Assembly: GCA_946481195.1 (NCBI GenBank)
Contig: CAMLNG010000065.1
Span: 1 to 11,742 of the forward strand
Length of the DNA: 11,742 bases
Origin: an uncultured Chromatiaceae bacterium
GTDB lineage: Bacteria > Pseudomonadota > Gammaproteobacteria > Enterobacterales > Alteromonadaceae
Direction: 5' to 3'
Shown piece after piece: positions 5,397 to 11,742 of the stretch. Positions within the stretch are counted from its first letter, which is position 1, and each line of letters begins with the position of its first letter. The notes below the pieces were generated by a model. The model was not told the DNA's origin. It searched no databases and saw only the letters and a list, made by a program, of their open reading frames with translations. The translations under genes were made by a program, and so were the position numbers.

Positions 5397-7307
5397 ATGG
5401 ATTTAGCGCTGTTATTTGAAACCATGCTGGGACTTACCAGCCTCTGTGCTTTGTGGACCGGGCTTTGGCTCTGGTGGCACGCCCGTTTTCAGCCGGTGTT
5501 AAAACCTTTGGCTGGCTTTTGCGCCATGATGGCGGCCTGGTGCGGGGGGCATCTGGCGTTGCAACATGATTTGTTGCTGCCCGGTAAAGTGTTGATCCTG
5601 GCCAATCCGCTGATGCCGGCGTTTTTTCTGCAGTTTGCGCTGCGGTATGTCACGACACAGCCGCAACAACCGCAGCTGCGCTGGATCATATGGTTACGCC
5701 AGTATCAGGCCTGGGTGTTGCTGGGTTCAGTGCTGGTGGTGTTGTTAAGCTGGTCACAGCCATCGGCGCGGGTGCAGGCCTTGTATGGCATGCCGGTGTT
5801 TTTTCTGTTTGATGGTTTTGGCTGGTTTAATCTGCTGTACACAGTGTTGCTTGGCATCCTGGCGCATTGGGTGCTTTGGCGCGGCCGCCACGCCTATCAT
5901 GGCAATAAACGCCATTCGGTCGTGGCGATCTCAATGACTGCCGGCATTGGTTTGTTACTGGCGACCAGCTTTGTATTTCCGTCTATCGGCCTCAATTGGT
6001 ATCCCTGGCCTATGCTGGTGTTGCCGCTGTATCTGGTGCTGCTGGTATACAGCGTGGTGCGTTATCAGCTGCTGGCGGTCAATGCTTTTGCCAGCCGCGC
6101 CCTGGTCTATCTGGTGATGGGCTTGTTGTTGTTATTGTTGATGGCGTTAATCAGCTCGCTGTTTGGCCAGTTTGGCATGCCGGCGCTGGCCGCAGTGCCG
6201 GGCTGGCAGCTCTGGCTCTATTCCAGTTTGTTGTTATTATTCGCCGCTGCCGCGTATCGACCGGCCAGCCGCTTGGCAGAACGGCTTATTTTTCCCGGTG
6301 TCCAGCTCAGTGAAGCCATGGTCAGCCGTTGGCAGCAACAGCTGGCCTCAGCAGCGGACTGGCAGCAGCTCGCTGAACAGGCAGCATTGCTCATTCGTCA
6401 GCCACTCAAACAACCGGTGCAGATTGCTCTGCTGCAGGGCGCAGAACTGCTGGCACAGAGTACTGAATCAACTGCATTAAAACTGCAGGTTACTTCGGTA
6501 AAAAACAGTGAAATTGCAGATAACTGGCAATTCTCAATCGATGGTGAACAAGGTCTGACGCCCACCTTAAAATTGACTGCCGAAGTGTTTGGCTCCTTGC
6601 TGGTCAGCAGCTGTGCCCGTCTGCAGTCCGCCCTCGCGCTGGCGGAGGCGGAAAAACAGCAGCTGGCGCAGCAGCATCTGGTGGAACTGGGCGCCCTGGC
6701 GGCAGCGATGGCGCACGAGTTACGCAACCCACTCAATATCATTTCAATGGCTTCGGCGGCGGTCGATGCCGAACTGCGTGGCCACATTCAGACTCAGCTT
6801 AAACGCGCCGACCGGCTCATCGCCGATATGCTGGTGTATGCCGGCCGCCTGCAGCTGCAACCGGCGTTATTCGAACTCGAACCGCTGGTGCAGTCGTTGT
6901 TACAGCAAGCGCCCGATGGTGTGCGCACTGAGCTTGAGATCGCGCCGGGCTTGCAGCTGCAAGCCGACCCTTACCGTATTCAACAAGTGCTGCAGAACCT
7001 GTTCGATAACGCTTTCGCTTTTTTACGCAATCAGCCCGGCGCTTGTTTGCGGGTTGAGGCCAACCCTGTAGGCGCTGAAGTGCAAATCCGGGTGCTGAAC
7101 AATGGCCCGGCGCTGGATGCATCCTTGCTGGACGGCCAACTGTTCCGGCCTTTTGTCAGTAAAAGGGCCGGTGGCAGTGGCCTGGGGCTTGCCATCGTTG
7201 CCCGTATTATCGAGGCCCATCAGGGCCGTATTCAGCATCAGAGCGACCCGGTCTGGCCGGTTTGCTTCGTATTACATTTGCCTGCGATTTCCGGAGAGAT
7301 ACGCTGA
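5397..7307 (+). CDS. Polytopic membrane sensor histidine kinase
   Basis: Role: input half of the two-component system whose regulator follows directly. Seen: 636 residues from ATG 5397. About nine hydrophobic segments fill residues 4-287, including the LVLLVYSVVRYQLL stretch typical of 7TM-type kinase N-termini, followed by RPASRLAERLIFPG. A soluble linker runs to about 410 and a Gln/Ala-rich helix to about 430. The H-box is MAHELRNPLN with phospho-acceptor His440, the N-box VLQNLFDNA (about 531-539) and the G2 box GGSGLGLA (592-599). The G1 box reads NNGPA (from 568) where DxGxG is usual. No large periplasmic loop is present, so the signal is probably sensed in or near the membrane (redox, quinone, lipid or envelope state). 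It shares a promoter region and FNR box with the oxidase operon. The stop overlaps the regulator start (TGATG). The specific stimulus and gene name are unknown. Confidence 0.93.
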   Translation: MDLALLFETMLGLTSLCALWTGLWLWWHARFQPVLKPLAGFCAMMAAWCGGHLALQHDLLLPGKVLILANPLMPAFFLQFALRYVTTQPQQPQLRWIIWLRQYQAWVLLGSVLVVLLSWSQPSARVQALYGMPVFFLFDGFGWFNLLYTVLLGILAHWVLWRGRHAYHGNKRHSVVAISMTAGIGLLLATSFVFPSIGLNWYPWPMLVLPLYLVLLVYSVVRYQLLAVNAFASRALVYLVMGLLLLLLMALISSLFGQFGMPALAAVPGWQLWLYSSLLLLFAAAAYRPASRLAERLIFPGVQLSEAMVSRWQQQLASAADWQQLAEQAALLIRQPLKQPVQIALLQGAELLAQSTESTALKLQVTSVKNSEIADNWQFSIDGEQGLTPTLKLTAEVFGSLLVSSCARLQSALALAEAEKQQLAQQHLVELGALAAAMAHELRNPLNIISMASAAVDAELRGHIQTQLKRADRLIADMLVYAGRLQLQPALFELEPLVQSLLQQAPDGVRTELEIAPGLQLQADPYRIQQVLQNLFDNAFAFLRNQPGACLRVEANPVGAEVQIRVLNNGPALDASLLDGQLFRPFVSKRAGGSGLGLAIVARIIEAHQGRIQHQSDPVWPVCFVLHLPAISGEIR

Positions 7308-8716
7308 TGAGCGCTGCTTTTTCGTTAGATAACTTCCGCACTGCCCGCATTTTGCTGGTTGACGACGAACCGGCGTTCCGGCTGCTGGCCGAACGTTTTT
7401 TACAGCAGCAGGGGCATCAGGTACTGCTGGCTGCAGACTTAGCGCAGGCTAAAGCAGTCCTTGCACAACAACAGGTGGATTTAATCCTGCTCGACCTGTC
7501 TTTGCCGCCAGTCTTTGACCCGCAGGCTACTTTGCAGGCGCTGCCAGAGCTGGCGGGCCAGCCGGTGATCATTCTGACCGGCCATGCCGAGCGGGAACTG
7601 GCACTGCAGGCGATAAGTCTCGGCGCCTGGGATTTCCTCGCCAAACCGATAGATCCGGATTTACTCGCTGTGGTGGTGAAACGCGCAGTGAATAAACATC
7701 TGTTGGAGCAGGAGCTGAACAGCTTTAAACGCGGCGCCGTGGCGCAGCAGGGGCTGCAGCAGCTGGTCGGGGTGTCGCCGGCACTGCGTAACATCCGTAC
7801 CCTGATTGAACGTATTGCGCCGACTGATGTGCGGGTGCTGGTGACCGGGCCGTCCGGTACCGGCAAGGAAGTGGTATCCAGAGCGCTGCACCAGCTTAGT
7901 CTGCGCGCAAGCGGGCCTTTTGTCTCAGTGCATTGCGGGGCTATTCCGGCCGAATTGCTGGAAAGCGAACTTTTTGGTTATGTGCGCGGCGCATTTACCG
8001 GCGCGGACAAAGACCGGCAGGGCCTGCTCAGCATGGCCGATGGCGGCACCTTATTTCTCGATGAAATTGGCGAAATGCCATTGCCGATGCAGGTCAAACT
8101 GCTGCGCGTGTTGCAGGAGGGGACTTTTTATCCGGTCGGTGGCCGCGAGCAGAAAAAAATCGATATCCGGCTGGTCTCGGCCACCAATGCGCAGTTGCCT
8201 GAACTGGTAAAACAAGGCCGTTTTCGCGAGGATTTGTATTACCGCATCAAAGGCATCACGCTGGAAACACCGGCGCTGGACGAGCGGCGGGAAGACATTC
8301 CGCTGCTGATCCAGCATTTTTTACAGCAAATTGCCGCAAAATCAGCACAAAACGTCCAGTTGGCTGCGCCAGCGTTGCAGTGGTTTTTAGCAAGGCCATG
8401 GCCGGGGAATGTGCGGGAACTGCGTAATACGCTGGAAAGTGTGGTGGCGATTGCCCGCCATGGCGTGGTGCAGCTGGCTGATATTCAGCTGCTGCACCTG
8501 GATGCGCAGGAAACGGCATTTCAGGCTGTGCAGTTACCGCCCGGCAGTTCACTCGACGAGCAGGTGCGCCAGCTGGAAATTCGCCTGCTCAGCGAAGCAC
8601 TGACCGCCCATCAGGGCAACCGTAGTCATGCAGCGCGTCAGCTTGGCTTGTCACGCCAGGGCTTACTGAAAAAGATTGAGCGTTATGGCCTGCAACAGAT
8701 GGGGCTGTCGGATTAA
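7307..8716 (+). CDS. NtrC-family sigma-54-dependent response regulator
   Basis: Role: output half of the two-component system; an enhancer-binding ATPase that opens sigma-54 promoters when phosphorylated. Seen: 469 residues from ATG 7307, GGAGAG 8 bases upstream, and a one-base overlap with the kinase stop. The receiver (about 12-125) has acidic residues Asp19/Asp20, phospho-acceptor Asp63 (LLDLSLP), Thr91 and Lys113. The AAA+ domain (about 155-385) has Walker A GPSGTGKE (181-188), GAFTGA (228-233, complete, so sigma-54 contact is expected) and Walker B LFLDE (Asp252/Glu253), then WPGNVREL. The C-terminal Fis-type [23 protein letters not shown] covers about 438-457. All key residues are intact. 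The target is not visible: no good -24/-12 promoter was found in the window. AtoC/ZraR-like architecture; no specific name is justified. Confidence 0.95.
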   Translation: MSAAFSLDNFRTARILLVDDEPAFRLLAERFLQQQGHQVLLAADLAQAKAVLAQQQVDLILLDLSLPPVFDPQATLQALPELAGQPVIILTGHAERELALQAISLGAWDFLAKPIDPDLLAVVVKRAVNKHLLEQELNSFKRGAVAQQGLQQLVGVSPALRNIRTLIERIAPTDVRVLVTGPSGTGKEVVSRALHQLSLRASGPFVSVHCGAIPAELLESELFGYVRGAFTGADKDRQGLLSMADGGTLFLDEIGEMPLPMQVKLLRVLQEGTFYPVGGREQKKIDIRLVSATNAQLPELVKQGRFREDLYYRIKGITLETPALDERREDIPLLIQHFLQQIAAKSAQNVQLAAPALQWFLARPWPGNVRELRNTLESVVAIARHGVVQLADIQLLHLDAQETAFQAVQLPPGSSLDEQVRQLEIRLLSEALTAHQGNRSHAARQLGLSRQGLLKKIERYGLQQMGLSD

Positions 8717-8739
8717 CGACTGCAGCCATTTCAGCTGAT

Positions 8740-8768
8740 TTGTGCTTAAGGTACTGAGCTATTTTTTT
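8740..8768 (+). terminator. Weak intrinsic terminator candidate after the response regulator gene
   Basis: Seen: a run of seven T at 8762-8768, preceded by an imperfect short stem (AGCTGA near 8743 against TGAGCT ending at 8760) with a long loop. The stem is poor, so this is a weak call based mainly on the T-run and its position 24-52 bases after the stop codon. Confidence 0.3.
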
Positions 8769-8826
8769 GCAATGCCAGCCATGCCACTTCTGGCCGTAGT
8801 TGTAATAGGATTGGTCAGATTAAGTG

Positions 8827-8872
8827 GCCCCGGCAGCACAGGGACTTAACGGGTTTGCTTGCTGAGCCGGGC
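8827..8872. repeat. Imperfect GC-rich hairpin between convergent genes
   Basis: Seen: CCCGGCAGCA (8829-8838) faces TGCTGAGCCGGG (8860-8871), pairing with a two-base GA bulge around a 21-base loop. It lies between the convergent regulator gene (ends 8716) and solute-binding protein gene (ends 8898). Neither flank has a clear T-run, so it may be a rho-associated or mRNA-stabilising structure, a solitary repetitive palindromic element, or chance. Confidence 0.35.
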
Positions 8873-8897
8873 AATTAAATCGGACGCTGAAAAATAG

Positions 8898-9725
8898 TTA
8901 TTGCGGCGGAAAGAATTGCATCAGTTCGGCATGGATTAAGGCATAGTCAGCTTCGCCAAAAAACTCGCGGTGATACTGCACTAAATCGGCCTGATACTGC
9001 CGGTCCTGCATTTTCTGGTCGAGCAGGCGAATAAGCTGTAAACCAAGCGGGCTTTTGTTGCAAACGATAAAGCCACGCGACAACACCACTCCTTGTAAGG
9101 TTTGGCCTAGCACCGGCTGATTGATGCCTTGTTTTTTTAAGCTGGCCCGCACTATTGCAGCGAATTCAATCACCGCATCCAGCCGTTGTTTGCCCAGCAT
9201 CAACGCCAGATTCTCGGCGGCATCGTCGCCACTGCGGACAAAAAACTGCTGCGGATATTGTTTAACCAAGGCGTCAATTTCCGGGCTGTAACTACGGCCC
9301 GCTGCCACACCGATTTTTAACTCCGGACGCTGTTTAAGCAAAGCTGCCAGGTTTATTGGCTGGTCAGACAATGGTCTGGTACTCAGTAGTTGCAGTGGCG
9401 GGTAGATACTGGTTGGTAGCTTTGCGAAATATAAAAACTGTTCACGCTCCGGCGTATGGACTTTATTCAGCGCGCAATAATTACTGTTCTGGCGCAGCAA
9501 CTCCCAGGCGCGGGCGTTGCTGAGTAACTTAGGTTCGATCTGTAAGTCTGGCAGGGCGATTTGTTGTAACTTTGGCAGGATGCGGGTTTCGACATTAATC
9601 CTTTTATCGTCGCTGAGCGGCATGTGGTTTTCCAGCAACACCATCTGCAGCGGCGCAGCAAGTGCAGTCGTCGTCACAAAACTGAGGGCGAGCAAAGTGC
9701 GTGATATCACAGTCAGTCCCGTCAT
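8898..9725 (-). CDS. Periplasmic solute-binding-like protein (TIGR02285 / SBP_bac_3-type)
   Basis: Seen: 275 residues from ATG 9725. Signal peptide MTGLTVISRTLLALSFVTTTALA with likely cleavage before APLQ. The mature part follows the type-II periplasmic binding fold: an N-terminal domain with CALNKVHTPEREQFLYFAKLP, a domain-crossing region LKIGVAAGRSYSPEIDALV, a stretch ENLALMLGKQRLDAVIEFAA, and a C-terminal YHREFF segment. Family knowledge: the TIGR02285 group are extracellular-solute-binding-like proteins of proteobacteria, often unlinked to ABC permeases. Start: a TTG nine codons upstream (9752) is also possible. Neither has a clear Shine-Dalgarno, and the ATG gives a better signal peptide. 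No ABC transporter is next to it, so ligand and partner are unknown. It could be a lone binding protein or the sensor part of another system. Confidence 0.8.
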   Translation of the reverse strand: MTGLTVISRTLLALSFVTTTALAAPLQMVLLENHMPLSDDKRINVETRILPKLQQIALPDLQIEPKLLSNARAWELLRQNSNYCALNKVHTPEREQFLYFAKLPTSIYPPLQLLSTRPLSDQPINLAALLKQRPELKIGVAAGRSYSPEIDALVKQYPQQFFVRSGDDAAENLALMLGKQRLDAVIEFAAIVRASLKKQGINQPVLGQTLQGVVLSRGFIVCNKSPLGLQLIRLLDQKMQDRQYQADLVQYHREFFGEADYALIHAELMQFFPPQ

Positions 9726-9780
9726 TGAGTGTTGGCTAAAACTGTAGCGCAATTGAGCGACAACTTTGCGGAAGTCGCAG

Positions 9781-11115
9781 TTATTGGGCTTGGATCAGGT
9801 GCAACTGTTGTTGCCGGCCATCCAGATAATGGAATTTACCTCCGTCAAAATAACCATCTTCTTCCAGCATAATACGGATTTCATTGCCCCAGGCTGGCAG
9901 ATCGACCGCAACATTCAGCTCAATCGAATATGCCGTGTTGGGGTAAAGCGGGTAATCGCCGCTGCCCGGGGTGCCGTGCTGGTTATCCCACATGCCGATG
10001 GTTGGGCCGGCGGCATGGCCGTGGTGGCCAATCGGATGGCTGTAAATAGTCGCTTTCAGGCCTTTTGCCTTGGCGTCTGCCAGGCTTTTTGCCAGCAGCG
10101 CGTTGCCGGTTAAACCCGTTTTAAAGTTGCCGGTCAGAATGTCCTGTGCCTGATTGCCCTGTTGCAGCGCCTGTTTTAAATAGTCCGGTGCGTCGGTTTC
10201 GCCGGGCCGCAGCACGTAGGCATGTTGCTGTTGGTCGGAGTTCAGTCGCAGATAAGTCAGGCCAAAATCGACGTGCAGCAGGTCACCGGGTTGAATGATG
10301 TTGTCAGCTTTGGTAGCGCTAAAAGCTTTGATTTGGTCGAATTTGCCGGAGCTTGGCCGCTGGATAGACACAGTCGGGTGAAACCAGACGGGCAGGCCAA
10401 GCCTGGTACTTTCCTGACGCAGCCACCAGACCACATCTTCAGTGCTGGTTTTGCCCGGCGTCACCACTTCGTTGGAAAAAGCCCGCGTTATTAACTTGTG
10501 GCCAATCGCCGTCAGATGTTTGTATTGGTCGATTTCGGCCGGCAAGCGCGTTTCCAGCCAGCCTACCGCTAATTTTTCCGTACTGACTAATTTACCGGAC
10601 CAATCAGTGCCGAGGCTTTGTTTCAGTAAATCCAGCTCTGTGGCCACCATGCCATCGGCATGGCCATAACTGGCGGACTGATTTATCCCGATACGTTTGG
10701 GGTTTTTACTGCGGATAAGGTCAGCCAGCGCCTGCCATTGGTCGGGCTGTTTTTCCACATCCCAGGCTTTTTTAAACGCAGTGCCCACGTCATAACGCGC
10801 CACAGCATAAAGCTCCGGCGCTTTGCCGGCGCCCGGATTAAAGATCACCAGCATGGTACGCCGGCGTGCCGACAGCCAGGTCGCCGGCAACATAGTCTTC
10901 AGCACCGGGTCTTCATTGTATTCCCGCGAAATCAGCAGCCACATATCGATGTTTTCGCGCTGCATCAGCGGCGGCAAAATCTGGGTCAGGCGTTGCTGGA
11001 GCAGATCGTCAATCAGCTGTGCCTGTGCTCGCTCCGGCAGGACGTCAGGCGTGGCATTGGCGGCAAACACAACGGGGCTTAGCAACAGCACGAGCGCCAG
11101 ATACTGTGGTTTCAT
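9781..11115 (-). CDS. Exported M24-family metallopeptidase (Xaa-Pro aminopeptidase/dipeptidase type)
   Basis: Role: probably removes N-terminal residues next to proline, or splits Xaa-Pro dipeptides, outside the cytoplasm. Seen: 444 residues, ATG 11115 with AAGGGG upstream. Signal peptide MKPQYLALVLLLSPVVFA with cleavage before or near ANA. An N-terminal creatinase-like domain spans about 25-190, and the pita-bread catalytic domain about 195-440. Metal ligands fit the M24 pattern: Asp283 (HVDFG), Asp294 (11 residues later, as in PepP), His364 in HPIGHHGHAAG, Glu399 (YSIELNV) and Glu412 (NEIRIM). The set is complete, so it should be active. Family knowledge: most M24B enzymes are cytosolic, while exported forms occur in Alteromonadales. 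It starts 198 bases from the next gene and ends 55 bases before the solute-binding gene start, so those two may be co-transcribed; peptide uptake would be one reading. Substrate specificity is not readable. Confidence 0.92.
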   Translation of the reverse strand: MKPQYLALVLLLSPVVFAANATPDVLPERAQAQLIDDLLQQRLTQILPPLMQRENIDMWLLISREYNEDPVLKTMLPATWLSARRRTMLVIFNPGAGKAPELYAVARYDVGTAFKKAWDVEKQPDQWQALADLIRSKNPKRIGINQSASYGHADGMVATELDLLKQSLGTDWSGKLVSTEKLAVGWLETRLPAEIDQYKHLTAIGHKLITRAFSNEVVTPGKTSTEDVVWWLRQESTRLGLPVWFHPTVSIQRPSSGKFDQIKAFSATKADNIIQPGDLLHVDFGLTYLRLNSDQQQHAYVLRPGETDAPDYLKQALQQGNQAQDILTGNFKTGLTGNALLAKSLADAKAKGLKATIYSHPIGHHGHAAGPTIGMWDNQHGTPGSGDYPLYPNTAYSIELNVAVDLPAWGNEIRIMLEEDGYFDGGKFHYLDGRQQQLHLIQAQ

Positions 11116-11313
11116 TATTGGTTTCCCCTTGGATAGACCCGGCTAAGCTGGTAATTGTTGGCTGAAATTTATCCTAAAAGAAAACAAAGGCCTGCAACAG
11201 GTGATTGGACCGGATTTGGTGGGAGTTGGTCGTGTCGGTGTAGGGGGAAGCTGATTGCTGAAACCGCGGCAAAGTTGTCAGCATCAGTTGCATCTGGCGA
11301 TCGCTGAATGCTG

Positions 11314-11742
11314 CTATGACCAATGAATATGTTTAATTTTCCACTGGCCGCCCTGCAGCTGCAGCACAATTGTTTCCATGCCCTGATGGTCGCGCTCTTT
11401 GCCTTTGTAGGTGCCTTTGGTGTGGCTGCGGGCAATCGAAATGGCCGTTTCACCGTTGATGCTGACCTGATGCTCCAGCGTCGTCACTTGCATCTGCGCC
11501 AGATAGGCCATGTCAGCGGCCATATGATGCTGCTGATATTCATCGGCGCTGCGCTCGACACTGCCGCCTTCATAGATCGTCACATCATCAGCCAGTAAAG
11601 CCCGCGCCTGTTGTTTATCGCCACTTTTCAGTGCCTGATGAAATTTCACTACTACTTGTGCAGCCGGTGTGTCGGTGCCTTTCATCAGGGCCGGGGCTTC
11701 ATTTTTGTTGCCGTGCGCCTGCAGGTTAAAACTTAAAGCACT
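11314..11742 (-). CDS. NTF2-fold protein (SnoaL / DUF4440-like), 5' end off the window
   Basis: Seen: 142 open codons running to the right edge on the minus strand. An internal ATG at 11685 has no Shine-Dalgarno, and the frame stays open for 19 more codons upstream (SALSFNLQAHGNKNEAPAL), which looks like the end of a signal peptide and a mature N-terminus. The true start is therefore probably outside the window. The core begins with helix VVKFHQALKSGDKQQARALL, then DDVTIYEGG, a long Tyr/Met/Gln-containing helix region, and strands ending QWKIKHIHWS. This is the SnoaL-like/DUF4440 pattern of a short cone-shaped alpha+beta barrel. Family knowledge: such proteins may be enzymes or ligand binders, often exported and of unknown role. 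The partner is unknown. The gene ends 198 bases upstream of the M24 peptidase start. Confidence 0.82.
   Translation of the reverse strand, partial: SALSFNLQAHGNKNEAPALMKGTDTPAAQVVVKFHQALKSGDKQQARALLADDVTIYEGGSVERSADEYQQHHMAADMAYLAQMQVTTLEHQVSINGETAISIARSHTKGTYKGKERDHQGMETIVLQLQGGQWKIKHIHWS

Noticed and set aside
6398..6787. 129-codon minus-strand frame inside the kinase gene
   Set aside because: The Ser/Cys/Ala-rich translation is typical of reading a high-GC gene backwards. The sense strand encodes the H-box of the kinase here.
6589..7071. 160-codon plus-strand frame inside the kinase gene
   Set aside because: An out-of-register reading of the kinase catalytic region, rich in Cys, Arg, Ser and Trp, with no ribosome site.
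11169..11453. 94-codon minus-strand frame between the M24 peptidase and SnoaL-like genes
   Set aside because: Most of it overlaps the SnoaL-like gene in another register, its composition is unstructured, and it has no ribosome site. The 198-base gap shows no other gene and only a weak promoter-like pair (TTGCAG, 18 bases, GATAAA on the minus strand) that I do not call.

Overview
The window looks like chromosomal DNA of a gammaproteobacterium, probably close to Rheinheimera, Alishewanella or a related Alteromonadales/Chromatiales genus. The grounds are moderate GC, clear Shine-Dalgarno sites, a CioAB-type quinol oxidase, an NtrC-type two-component pair and several exported single-domain proteins. 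The genus is inferred from overall feel, not from a marker gene. I see no insertion sequence, phage gene, CRISPR array, tRNA or rRNA. Coding density is high and no gene-free gap exceeds about 205 bases.

Left part (1-2274): an exported alpha/beta-hydrolase esterase runs off the left edge on the minus strand. Divergent from it is a 79-residue protein resembling the toxin-binding domain of MbcA/ParS/Xre antitoxins, with no toxin gene beside it. A perfect 14-bp stem terminator separates it from a convergent two-CBS-domain protein, which is followed on the same strand by a small exported protein of unknown function.

Centre (2344-8716): this is the most coherent unit. On the minus strand, four tightly packed genes encode a cyanide-insensitive-type (short Q-loop) cytochrome bd quinol oxidase. 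The order is a 34-residue one-TM protein, subunit I, subunit II, then a 57-residue one-TM protein resembling DUF2474/CydX-type accessory subunits, with an intrinsic terminator behind it. Junctions are TGATG/ATGA, TAATG and a 1-base gap, so translation is probably coupled. Divergently, a polytopic membrane histidine kinase and a sigma-54-dependent response regulator form a two-gene operon joined by TGATG. The shared intergenic region carries a perfect FNR/Anr box (TTGAT-N4-ATCAA), which points to oxygen-responsive control of the oxidase, the two-component system, or both.

Right part (8898-11742): three minus-strand genes for exported proteins: a TIGR02285-like solute-binding protein, a secreted M24 metallopeptidase (Xaa-Pro aminopeptidase/dipeptidase type) with all five expected metal ligands, and a SnoaL/DUF4440-like NTF2-fold protein that runs off the right edge. 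They do not form an obvious pathway with one another.

No clearly new large system is visible. The best leads are the two small membrane proteins flanking the oxidase genes, the FNR-boxed divergent oxidase/two-component arrangement, and the toxin-less antitoxin-like gene.
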